From positions 1 through 50,098 of the forward strand of contig BHEP01000018.1 of NCBI GenBank assembly GCA_003851245.1: a stretch of 50,098 nucleotides of DNA, given 5' to 3'. The DNA is from Bacteroidales bacterium. GTDB taxonomy: Bacteria; Bacteroidota; Bacteroidia; Bacteroidales; Azobacteroidaceae. Made by a program: the position numbers and the translations under genes. The notes beneath the pieces are model-generated. The model ran no database searches. It had not been told where the DNA came from and saw only the letters and a program-made list of their open reading frames with translations. Shown one piece after another: positions 24,618 through 34,287 of this stretch. Position 1 is the first letter of the stretch, and the number at the start of each line of letters is the position of its first letter.

Positions 24618-26603
24618 TTAATTAATTGAATCTACTACCTCTTGAAATACCTTAACAGTATATTTCTCATTGAGACTCTTCAACCATTGCCTTTCAAGTT
24701 CGTTTTGATAATCTGTTATAACAAGACCTCTTACATCGACATACTCCTCAGGAGTAGTGCCCAAAAACTTGCCTATAAGAAAATATTCTGGAAAATCTGC
24801 TAGGGCTTGAGCCTTACCTTTTTTGAAAATCGCTTGGTCTACAAAGGCATTTTCTCCCTCAACGAAAAGTCCTTTGTCGATTCTCAAATAAGAAACTTCG
24901 CCTACCTTGTAATTTTGAACCAAATATTGAGCAGCATCATTGGGACTCATTTTTTTTATCTCTTTCTGCATTTTATTTTTAGTGCTTTTATCCTTGCAAT
25001 TCACAACATAGCCCTTGTAACGAGCCTTTTCCCAAGAATATTTATCCTTATTGGCAGAAAAATAATTGGTCAAGGACTCACTGTCTTTACCTGCTTTTTC
25101 CCAAACTTCCATATTGCTAATTTCAAAAAGAAGTATGCCGTCCCTATATTCATTCATTAGGTTGCGAAACTCTGAATGCTTGTTTTCTAGCTGCCTATCT
25201 TCTTCTTCTAACAATGATGTGCGCTCAAAAGCAAATAGTCTTTCATTCAAAACCTCTGTTGAAAGAGTGTAGGGCGAACTTGAACTCTCCTTTAGAAAGG
25301 AAATAAATTGGGATATATTCACCTTGGTGTCGCCGGTAGAAAATAGTACATCCTTATTCTCTGCCAAGGGTACTAAAAATGCTGAATCCAGTGGATGCGC
25401 AATACTAGCTTGTGAAAGAAGATATTTGTAAGCGTCTTGATTGAGAATAAATCCGTTTTCTTGTTTTAATTTCTCAAGACCTACTCCCTGAAGACTGGTA
25501 TATCTTTCGCTTCTCTCTATTCTTTGCAGCAATTCGTCTTTTTTATCTTCATAAGACTCTAAGGGCTTTGTCTCCAAAAGCTTGATAATATGGAATCCAA
25601 AATCTGATCTTGTGGGAATCGAAATATCTCCAATGCTTGTTAGGGAAAAAGCGGCATCCTGAAATTCTTTTACCATCACTCCATATCCAAACCATGAGAG
25701 ATCGCCGCCATTAGCTCCCGAACCAGTATCTTCGGAATTGTTTTTTGCCAATTCGGCAAAGTCGGCACCACTATTTTGTGTTAGCAAATAAAGGCTATCG
25801 GCCTTATGCTGAGCCAAAGCTACAGTTTGTTGATCGGCATCTCTGGGACATGCTACCATGATGTGAGCAGCGCGTATTTGCCCGGGGCTAGCCTTTCTAG
25901 CATGTACCTTAAAAATGTGGTAACCAAAATTTGTCCGTATAGGCATGCTTATTTGTCCTATCTTGGCGGCATAAACGGCATCTTCAAAATCGGTGGGAAG
26001 GTTCATTGCCGAAATCCATCCTAAATATCCGGGAACGTCTGCCGCAACACTCCTCTCGTCTTCGGAAGTTTCTACAGCAACTTTTGCAAAGTCTTCGCCC
26101 TTAAGAAGGCGCTTACGAATTTGCATCGCTTTTTTGTAGGCAACAAGAGTGTCGCAAGGAAGAAATACCTTGGATGCAGCATCCGATTTATCTTCACTAT
26201 TTACCATCGAAATTTGTATATGGCTAATCTCTACAACTTCTTTTGATCGCTCGTATTCTTTTTTAACAATAGCCTCGTCGGTAGCTATGCTTGTAAGATA
26301 AGGTTTGGCGAGTTGCGATCGGTATTCGTTTAGCTCTCTATGAAATTCTACGGTGGTATCCAAACCCTGACTTTGCGCCTCGAAAACCTTCATTTTGAAA
26401 TTTTTGAACAAGTCCAAATACTCTTGCAGTGATTTCTTGTCAATGATGCTCTCCTCACTGTTTTTTTTATAAATGTACTCAAACTCTGATTTGGGTATAG
26501 CCCTTCCATTAATTTCCATAATGATGGGATCTACTACCTGAGAATGGGCAAAAAAAGTAAAAAAAGTAAAACCAATAATAAATGCTCGCTTCTTCATATA
26601 CAT
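24618..26603 (-). CDS. periplasmic peptidylprolyl isomerase with two parvulin domains
   Basis: A 661-residue protein with a signal peptide (FIIGFTFFTFFAHSQ). A SurA/PpiD-like N-terminal segment (about 25-120) precedes two PpiC rotamase domains, about 130-235 (GEDFAKVAVETSEDERS) and 245-335 (ADFAELAKNNSEDTGSGANGG). A long C-terminal region (about 340-650) has no domain I recognise. It is the first PPIase of the triad, 99 bp after guaB. ATG 26603 and ATG 26597 are both possible starts. Confidence 0.85.
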   Translation of the reverse strand: MYMKKRAFIIGFTFFTFFAHSQVVDPIIMEINGRAIPKSEFEYIYKKNSEESIIDKKSLQEYLDLFKNFKMKVFEAQSQGLDTTVEFHRELNEYRSQLAKPYLTSIATDEAIVKKEYERSKEVVEISHIQISMVNSEDKSDAASKVFLPCDTLVAYKKAMQIRKRLLKGEDFAKVAVETSEDERSVAADVPGYLGWISAMNLPTDFEDAVYAAKIGQISMPIRTNFGYHIFKVHARKASPGQIRAAHIMVACPRDADQQTVALAQHKADSLYLLTQNSGADFAELAKNNSEDTGSGANGGDLSWFGYGVMVKEFQDAAFSLTSIGDISIPTRSDFGFHIIKLLETKPLESYEDKKDELLQRIERSERYTSLQGVGLEKLKQENGFILNQDAYKYLLSQASIAHPLDSAFLVPLAENKDVLFSTGDTKVNISQFISFLKESSSSPYTLSTEVLNERLFAFERTSLLEEEDRQLENKHSEFRNLMNEYRDGILLFEISNMEVWEKAGKDSESLTNYFSANKDKYSWEKARYKGYVVNCKDKSTKNKMQKEIKKMSPNDAAQYLVQNYKVGEVSYLRIDKGLFVEGENAFVDQAIFKKGKAQALADFPEYFLIGKFLGTTPEEYVDVRGLVITDYQNELERQWLKSLNEKYTVKVFQEVVDSIN

Positions 26604-26702
26604 AAATATATTCTTAATTTGTACTATGAACGCAAAACTGTTTTAAAAATTGTATGCTACATTCAAAGAATTTAATTAATTTAGTTCCCAATATATACAA
26701 TA

Positions 26703-28280
<1,578 letters not shown>

Positions 28281-28326
28281 CTAACATACTCTCCGCCATC
28301 TACATCTTTAATACTGAAAAATAAAT

Positions 28327-28430
28327 CTAGTGGCCCACACCCCTAATATAGATTTATGACAAATAATAATGCCTAATAGGCATTAGTTCAACGAAACTGG
28401 GGTGATTTATACCAAAATATCTTACCTTTG
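28327..28430 (+). repeat. dispersed promoter-carrying intergenic repeat, copy 3
   Basis: This copy aligns with copy 1 (8588-8712) along almost its whole length: an ACCCCTAnnATAGA block, then ACAAATAAT, GGCATTAGTTCAACnAAA, and GGGTGATTTA with 19 bp to TACCTTTG. It has its own inverted repeat AATGCCT-AAT-AGGCATT (28368-28384), where copy 1 has a different one. The 5' GCCCTGAAAGGGC hairpin of copy 1 is missing. Confidence 0.6.
28400..28430 (+). promoter_or_regulatory. promoter of the argD-like gene
   Basis: TACCTTTG (28423-28430) is an exact TAnnTTTG match, with the GGGTGATTTA block at -33 (19-bp spacing). The leader to the ATG at 28545 is about 107 nt, long for this window. It contains a weak TCTC/GAGA stem followed by a T-rich run near 28443-28472, which might attenuate transcription. 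Confidence 0.5.
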
Positions 28431-28544
28431 CACTACTAAGGTATCTCATTAAGAGAGCTTTATTTTTTTGAATTAGGTGCTAAAAATCAGGTAGATATAT
28501 ATTATGTGCGAAACATGAGTAAATATCTCTAAAAAACAAAAACA

Positions 28545-29672
28545 ATGAAATTATTTGATGTGTATCCACTCTTTGATATAGAGATAGTAAAAGGAAATGC
28601 TTGCCACGTTTATGATGCTCAGGGAGATGAATACCTAGATATGTATGGAGGACATGCTGTTATTTCGGTAGGGCATAGCCACCCTTATTATGTAAATAAA
28701 ATAAGTGAGCAGCTCAATAAATTGGGCTTTTATTCCAATTCTGTTATCAATAACTTACAGGTAGAACTGGCCAAAAAGCTAGGCGAACAATGTGGATATG
28801 ACGATTATGCCCTTTTCCTGATTAACGCAGGAGCTGAGGCTAATGAAAACGCCCTAAAATTGGCATCTTTCCACAATGGCAGAAAAAAAGTGCTATCTTT
28901 CAATAATGCCTTTCATGGACGTACTTCGGCAGCAGTTAAGGTAACAGATATTCCCAAATATTGTGCCCCCATCAATGATGGATTGGAGGTTGTTTTTGTT
29001 CCTTTAAATGACATTGAAGCGGTACGGAAAGAGTTGCGCAAAAAAGATTTTTCTTCAGTCATTATAGAAGGCATACAGGGCATTGGAGGAATTAAAATAC
29101 CTGAGGATACTTTTTTGAAAGAGCTACGGGAAATTTGTACAGAAACAGAAACAGTGCTTATACTCGACGAAATACAATCGGGATATGGGCGCAGTGGAAA
29201 GTTTTTTGCCCATCAATATGCTGATATAAAAGCCGATATGATTACGGTAGCCAAGGGCATAGGCAATGGATTCCCCATGGCGGCAGTATTGATAAGCCCA
29301 GAGTTTGAAGCCATTCACGGGCAGATAGGAACCACCTTTGGAGGCAATCATTTGGCATGCGTAGCGGCAATCGCCGTGCTTGATATTATGAAAACGGAAA
29401 ATCTGGTCGCCAATGCCTACAATGTGGGTGAATACATAAAGCTCGAATTGGCAAAGATAGCTGGTATAAAAGAAATACGTGGAAGGGGTTTGATGATAGG
29501 AATAGAATTTGACAAGCCTATAAAAACCATGCGCTCAAAACTTTTGTTTGAGCACAAAATATTTACCGGCTCTACTGGCACCAGCGTGTTTAGATTGCTC
29601 CCTCCACTTTGTTTGAGTATCAATGAGGCTGACTTGTTTTTAGAAAAATTTAAGCTGGTAATAAATGAATGA
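28545..29672 (+). CDS. argD: class III aminotransferase, acetyl/succinylornithine type
   Basis: A 375-residue PLP enzyme of the ornithine aminotransferase superfamily. Visible blocks are NAGAEANENALKLA (PLP phosphate region), FHGRTSAAV, LILDEIQSGYGRSG and the PLP lysine in TVAKGIGNGFPMAA. Length and motifs fit ArgD; in Bacteroides the equivalent enzyme acts on N-succinylornithine. It is followed after 41 bp by proC. With no argC, argB or argF alongside, an ornithine aminotransferase role feeding ProC is an alternative. Confidence 0.82.
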   Translation: MKLFDVYPLFDIEIVKGNACHVYDAQGDEYLDMYGGHAVISVGHSHPYYVNKISEQLNKLGFYSNSVINNLQVELAKKLGEQCGYDDYALFLINAGAEANENALKLASFHNGRKKVLSFNNAFHGRTSAAVKVTDIPKYCAPINDGLEVVFVPLNDIEAVRKELRKKDFSSVIIEGIQGIGGIKIPEDTFLKELREICTETETVLILDEIQSGYGRSGKFFAHQYADIKADMITVAKGIGNGFPMAAVLISPEFEAIHGQIGTTFGGNHLACVAAIAVLDIMKTENLVANAYNVGEYIKLELAKIAGIKEIRGRGLMIGIEFDKPIKTMRSKLLFEHKIFTGSTGTSVFRLLPPLCLSINEADLFLEKFKLVINE

Positions 29673-29713
29673 GCATTTAACAATATGCAATTAATTCTTA
29701 ACATATAATTATC

Positions 29714-30511
29714 ATGAAAATAACAATTATCGGAGGTGGCAACATGGGAGGATCCATAGTGCGCGGATTAGTAAAAGGCAGCTTGTTTAAGGCTAGTGAT
29801 ATTACAGTTATTGATATTTGCCAAGATCCCTTGAATGCTCTCAAGGCATTCAATTCGGATCTGAATACAGCATTAAACAATCATGCTGAGATAGAAAAGG
29901 CAGATGTGGTGATTTTGGCAGTAAAGCCATGGATGGTTGAAGATGCCATTTTAGACATCAAATTCAAACTAGATTATAAGCGTCAAATACTTGTGTCGGT
30001 GGCTGCTGGAGTATGTTTTGAAGACATGAAAAAATCTCTCAACAAGCCTACTGAAGCACAGTCTTTACCAGCTCTATTTAGAGCCATTCCCAACACAGCC
30101 ATTTCTGTGGGCGAAAGTATGACCCTTATTGCAGCAAACAATACTTCGTCGGAACAAGAGGCATTAGTGCTAAAAATATTTAATGATGTGGGTTATGCCA
30201 CCCTGATAGATGAAGACAAGCTATCGGCAGGCATTGCGCTGACTTCTTGTGGTATTGCCTATCTTTTTAGGTATGTCAGGGCTGCCATGTTGGCAGGCAC
30301 AGAAATGGGACTCTATCCCCAGCAGGCACAGGAATTGATTGTGCGCACCATGAAAGGAGCTGCGGCTCTCTTACTGGAAAAAGGAAGTAATCCCGAAATA
30401 GAAATTGATAAGGTAACAACGCCTGGAGGAATTACCATCAAAGGACTAAACAAGATGGAGGAGCTGGGCTTTTCCAACGCCATCATACAAGGACTCAAAG
30501 CTAGTAAATAG
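29714..30511 (+). CDS. proC: pyrroline-5-carboxylate reductase
   Basis: A 265-residue protein of normal ProC length. The N-terminal dinucleotide site is IIGGGNMGGSIVRG (3-16), followed by VVILAVKPWMV. The C-terminal helical dimerisation domain carries TSCGIAYLFRYVRAA and the family signature KVTTPGGITIKGL. It catalyses the last step of proline synthesis. It follows the argD-like gene on the same strand. Confidence 0.95.
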   Translation: MKITIIGGGNMGGSIVRGLVKGSLFKASDITVIDICQDPLNALKAFNSDLNTALNNHAEIEKADVVILAVKPWMVEDAILDIKFKLDYKRQILVSVAAGVCFEDMKKSLNKPTEAQSLPALFRAIPNTAISVGESMTLIAANNTSSEQEALVLKIFNDVGYATLIDEDKLSAGIALTSCGIAYLFRYVRAAMLAGTEMGLYPQQAQELIVRTMKGAAALLLEKGSNPEIEIDKVTTPGGITIKGLNKMEELGFSNAIIQGLKASK

Positions 30512-30525
30512 CGGTGCATGCCTCT

Positions 30526-30583
30526 TCAATTATGAACTGTCAATTAATATCTGTCAATTATGAATCTGTCAATTATAAATCTG
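30526..30583. repeat. four-copy 14-15 bp tandem repeat
   Basis: Units of the form TCAATTATGAATCTG occur at 30526-30539, 30540-30553, 30554-30568 and 30569-30583, differing by one to three bases. The array lies between the convergent proC and msrBA ends and stops 2 bp from the msrBA stop codon. No protein, terminator or recombination site is obvious; it may be a slippage-prone array. Confidence 0.75.
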
Positions 30584-30585
30584 TT

Positions 30586-31551
30586 TTAAGGAAATATTTT
30601 CTTGTAAGTATGGCAATAAGGACTTGAGCCTTTGTGCTTATAATATTGTTGGTGGTAGTCTTCAGCCTTCCAAAAAATTGAGGCTTTTAGTATTTCTGTA
30701 GCCACCTTATTGCCCATATCGCTAAGTATTTGCTTATTATTTTCAGCAATTTCTTTTTGCTCCTCCGAGGTATAAAAAATCACTGAACGGTACTGAGGAC
30801 CAATATCGGGGCCCTGACCATCGATTTGTGTGAAATCGTGGGTCTCGAAGTAAAGTTTCACTAGCTTGTCGTAAGTAGTGAGATTGGCATCAAAAACTAC
30901 TTCACAGACTTCCACATGCCCCGTTGTTTTGGTACATACCTCTTCGTAGGTAGGATTGTTTACATGGCCTCCCATAAATCCAACAGACGTTTTGACTACT
31001 CCCAGGGCTTTCATCATAAAATGTTCGGTACCCCAAAAACATCCTGAAGCGAGATAGGCGGTATCCAATCTTTCGGGAAGAAACATCATCGACACGGAGT
31101 TTACACAGTGGCGGGTATTTTTTTCGGTATGTCCCTCTCCCAAAAACACATGCCCTAGATGTCCTCCACAATTGGCGCAGGTAATTTCTGTTCTTCGCCC
31201 ATCGGCATCGGGAGTGCGAGTAACCGCTGCAGGAAGGGCGTCATCGAAAGAGGGCCATCCGCAACCGGAGTCAAATTTGCAGCCCGAGCTGTAGAGTGGA
31301 GCATTGCAATGCTTGCAAACATAGGTTCCTTTTTCTTTGTTGTCAAGGAGTTCGCCCGTAAAAGGAGTTTCCGTTCCCTTATTAATAATCACCCTTTCTT
31401 CTTCTGTATTTAACTTATTCAATTTCATCTTGTCGGTTTTTAGTTTATTTATTTCTACACCTACTCGCTTATCACCCTGCTGGGATTGCGCTTGTCCACA
31501 AGACACAAAAGCCAGCAATAGGCAGAGGAGCAAACAATATTGTTTCCTCAT
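30586..31551 (-). CDS. msrBA: bifunctional methionine sulfoxide reductase MsrB-MsrA, lipoprotein
   Basis: A 321-residue fusion in B-then-A order with a lipoprotein signal (LLLAFVSC, Cys18), so it should act in the envelope. The MsrB part (about 45-160) has zinc cysteines C79, C82, C125, C128 and catalytic C149 in TRHCVNSVS. The MsrA part (about 165-315) has catalytic C171 in SGCFWGTEHF. It repairs both R- and S-methionine sulfoxide in exported proteins. Its ATG overlaps the acyl-CoA ligase stop by 4 bp. Confidence 0.94.
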   Translation of the reverse strand: MRKQYCLLLCLLLAFVSCGQAQSQQGDKRVGVEINKLKTDKMKLNKLNTEEERVIINKGTETPFTGELLDNKEKGTYVCKHCNAPLYSSGCKFDSGCGWPSFDDALPAAVTRTPDADGRRTEITCANCGGHLGHVFLGEGHTEKNTRHCVNSVSMMFLPERLDTAYLASGCFWGTEHFMMKALGVVKTSVGFMGGHVNNPTYEEVCTKTTGHVEVCEVVFDANLTTYDKLVKLYFETHDFTQIDGQGPDIGPQYRSVIFYTSEEQKEIAENNKQILSDMGNKVATEILKASIFWKAEDYHQQYYKHKGSSPYCHTYKKIFP

Positions 31552-33200
31552 TTTTCGCCGCCCCTAATCTCTACCCTGCGAATTTTACCACTAATAGTTT
31601 TGGGCAATTCCTCGACAAACTCAATGATACGAGGATATTTATAAGGAGCAGTCACACTTTTTACATGGTCTTGCATTTCTTTCACCAAGTCGGCTACAAC
31701 TCTTGATTTGTAGTCGGCAGCCAGCACAATAGTAGCCTTTACCACCTGCCCCCTAACCTCATCGGGAGCACCAGTCACAGCACACTCCACCACTGCAGGA
31801 TGTGTCATCAAGGCACTTTCTACTTCAAAAGGGCCTATGCGATAGCCCGAACTTTTTATAACATCGTCGTTGCGCCCTACAAACCAATAATATCCATCTT
31901 CGTCACGCCAAGCAATATCGCCAGTATAGTATGTATGATTGTCATAAACGGATTTTGTTAATTCCGGATCTTTGTAATACGCTAGAAATAGTCCTATAGG
32001 CTTTTTTTTGTCGGTGCGAAAAATAATTTCGCCCTGTTCGCCATCTTCAGCACTCCTGCCGTCGGCAGTCATTAAGTCCATATCGTAAGTAGGATTAGCC
32101 ACTCCCATAGATCCAGGTTTGGGCTCAATCCAAGGAAATGTAGCTATGGTGAGTGTAGTTTCTGTCTGCCCAAAGCCCTCCATAAGTTTGATGCCCGTTG
32201 CTTTTAGAAAGCTCTCATAAACAGAAGGATTGAGGGGTTCGCCAGCAATGGTGCAATATTTTAGTGACGACAAATCGTACTTGCCAAGATCCTCACGTAT
32301 CAAGAAGCGAAATACGGTGGGAGGCGCACAAAAAGACGTTATTTTGTAGTCCTGCATTTTCTGTAAAAGTTCGGCAGGCACAAATTTTTCGTGGTCATAA
32401 ACAAATATATTTGCTCCTGCTATCCATTGCCCATATAGTTTGCCCCAGGCAGCCTTTCCCCAGCCCGTATCGGCAAGTGTGAGATGCAGGCTTTCTGCGC
32501 TGAGATTATGCCAATATTTGGCAGTGACTATATGTGCCAAGGGGTATATAAAATCATGTATAACCATCTTTGGCTGCCCTGTTGTGCCTGATGTAAAATA
32601 TAGTAAAAATATATCCTCATTGGTATTAACATGTGCGGGGCGCACAAAAGGAGGGGCATTTTCTAAGCCTTTATTAAAATCGTGCCATCCTTGAGCAATA
32701 TCTGGCCCTATGGATATGAGCTGCTTTACACTTGGCGATTCGGGCATGGCATCCTCTATTCCTTGAATAATATTTTTCTCACCCACCGATACTATGGCCT
32801 TAACTTCGGCGGCATTGTTGCGGTATACAAGGTCTTTTTTTGTCAATAAGTGAGTGGCCGGTATAGCCACTGCTCCCAGCTTGTGCAAGCCCAATATAGC
32901 GAACCAATATTGATACCTTCTTTTGAGTATCAACATCACCATGTCGCCTTTTGTGATGCCCAAGGATTGAAAAAAACTTGCTGCTTGGTCACTTTTTTCC
33001 TTTATCTGGGAAAAGGTGAAATCTATATGCTCGCCCTTGTCGTTGGTCCAGCAAAGTGCCTTCTTGCTAGGATCTTTGGCTGCCCATTGATCCACCACAT
33101 CGTAGGCAAAGTTGAAATTAGTGGGCACTTTTATCTCAAAATTATTTTTAAAATCTTCTTGTGATTCAAATGTTATCTGATCTAAATATTTTTCTAACAT
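31548..33200 (-). CDS. AMP-forming acyl-CoA synthetase
   Basis: A 550-residue adenylate-forming ligase. The ATP-binding P-loop is YFTSGTTGQPKM. Later motifs are MEGFGQTETTL, YYTGDIAWRDEDGYYWFVGR and the C-terminal lysine region PKTISGKIRRVE. It activates a carboxylic acid to acyl-AMP and acyl-CoA; chain length cannot be read from sequence, though medium-chain or acetyl substrates are usual for this subgroup. It is 31 bp after an XRE-cupin regulator and is coupled to msrBA. Confidence 0.9.
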   Translation of the reverse strand: MLEKYLDQITFESQEDFKNNFEIKVPTNFNFAYDVVDQWAAKDPSKKALCWTNDKGEHIDFTFSQIKEKSDQAASFFQSLGITKGDMVMLILKRRYQYWFAILGLHKLGAVAIPATHLLTKKDLVYRNNAAEVKAIVSVGEKNIIQGIEDAMPESPSVKQLISIGPDIAQGWHDFNKGLENAPPFVRPAHVNTNEDIFLLYFTSGTTGQPKMVIHDFIYPLAHIVTAKYWHNLSAESLHLTLADTGWGKAAWGKLYGQWIAGANIFVYDHEKFVPAELLQKMQDYKITSFCAPPTVFRFLIREDLGKYDLSSLKYCTIAGEPLNPSVYESFLKATGIKLMEGFGQTETTLTIATFPWIEPKPGSMGVANPTYDMDLMTADGRSAEDGEQGEIIFRTDKKKPIGLFLAYYKDPELTKSVYDNHTYYTGDIAWRDEDGYYWFVGRNDDVIKSSGYRIGPFEVESALMTHPAVVECAVTGAPDEVRGQVVKATIVLAADYKSRVVADLVKEMQDHVKSVTAPYKYPRIIEFVEELPKTISGKIRRVEIRGGEK

Positions 33201-33231
33201 ATTCTTAAATTGCTTGTAATTACTACTTATT

Positions 33232-33786
33232 CTAGTTATTCAATACTATTGCTAAAAACTTTACAGCCTTGGCATCAAGGGCCTTCATGCCATGAAGTTT
33301 TGAAGAATCAAAAAAAATACAATCACCCTCAGAAAGAATGAGATCTTTATTATTTATTCTGAACTGCAACCTACCTTCTAGCACATAGTTAAATTCTTGT
33401 CCTGCATGTGAATTAAGATAAATAGCGAGATTGTTGGGCTCCACGGTAACCTCAAAAGGCTCTGCCTTGGGATTCTTAAATCCTGCTGCCAGTGCTTGAT
33501 ATTTGTAGGCCTCGCTACGCGAAACCGATGCTCCTTTTCCTTTGCGGGTAAGAAAATATGTATCCATTCGGGGCTCATCGCCCGAAAGGAGGGTGACAGT
33601 ATCTATGCCAAAGCATTGAGAAATATCGAAAAGATAGCCCAAGGGAATATCTACATCCCCCGACTCATACAAGTCAATATCATTGACATCATGCTGGCAT
33701 TTCACTGCCATTTCTTCCACAGAAAAATCCAAAGCTTCTCGCAAGCCCTTTAGACGTGCTGATATTTGTGCTATTTGTTCATTCAT
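33232..33786 (-). CDS. XRE-family regulator with C-terminal cupin domain
   Basis: A 184-residue protein. Residues about 8-65 form a helix-turn-helix (LKGLREALDFSVEEMAVKC, then a second helix), and about 105-180 a cupin barrel (SHAGQEFNYVLEGRLQF, LSEGDCIFFDSSKLHGMKAL). Such regulators sense a small ligand in the cupin. It is paired with an acyl-CoA synthetase, a common Bacteroidales pairing, which hints that an acid or acyl-CoA is the signal. A -7 box lies about 124 bp upstream. Confidence 0.88.
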   Translation of the reverse strand: MNEQIAQISARLKGLREALDFSVEEMAVKCQHDVNDIDLYESGDVDIPLGYLFDISQCFGIDTVTLLSGDEPRMDTYFLTRKGKGASVSRSEAYKYQALAAGFKNPKAEPFEVTVEPNNLAIYLNSHAGQEFNYVLEGRLQFRINNKDLILSEGDCIFFDSSKLHGMKALDAKAVKFLAIVLNN

Positions 33787-33910
33787 GAGCGTTTTTATTT
33801 GATTTATTAAACTTGCAAATGCATATAATTTTTATTGAAAATTAGTATAAATCTTTAATGTCCTAGACTTAGATGTTTACTCATCTCTATGGTTATTTTT
33901 TAAGACTGTA

Positions 33911-33918
33911 CAAATATA
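33911..33918 (-). promoter_or_regulatory. -7 promoter box for the xre-acs-msrBA operon
   Basis: The minus strand reads TATATTTG, a TAnnTTTG match; the leader would be about 118 nt. No TTTG is seen at -33. The rest of 33787-34085 is AT-rich with no other feature I can support. Confidence 0.35.
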
Positions 33919-34085
33919 ATATATTTTGATCGAAATAAGCACAATTTTCTTTAACTAATTAATAGCTCAAGAAGTAAGTCGTAAAAAGGTTAAATTTCAT
34001 TTATATATCTAAAAATTATACATAACTTTACAGATGATATGTAAATAGATACATTTTCGAAAAGCAATAATTAAAATTATTCATT

Positions 34086-34277
34086 ATGAAAACTTTTAAA
34101 GACTCTGCGCTTTTGGCTAAAGGTTCGGAACAGATCATTATCGAATCGGGTGCTTATCTATGTGTCGAAATTATTTCAAACTCCGCAAATGTTAAGTTTG
34201 AGGCCGAAACAGAGATCAAACTTGATGGAGGCTTTGAAGTGAGGCAAGGAGCTGTTTTTGAGGGGACAATTAAATAA
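34086..34277 (+). CDS. small coat-hanger-type beta repeat protein
   Basis: 63 residues without a signal peptide. The C-terminal part, NVKFEAETEIKLDGGFEVRQ then GAVFEGTI, matches the beta-repeat pattern found in Bacteroidota secreted proteins (three-coathanger stack type: VxFxAxxxIxLxxGFxVxxGxxFxA). In full-length proteins this unit is usually near a T9SS sorting domain. Standing alone and without an export signal it could be a fragment of a lost gene or a small structural protein. It lies 10 bp before the broken T9SS gene. Confidence 0.55.
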   Translation: MKTFKDSALLAKGSEQIIIESGAYLCVEIISNSANVKFEAETEIKLDGGFEVRQGAVFEGTIK

Positions 34278-34287
34278 ATTTGATTTT

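Noticed and set aside
28431..28544. A riboswitch or T-box in the argD-like leader.
   Set aside because: Only a 4-bp stem with a T-rich stretch is visible; no conserved aptamer or T-box sequence is seen.
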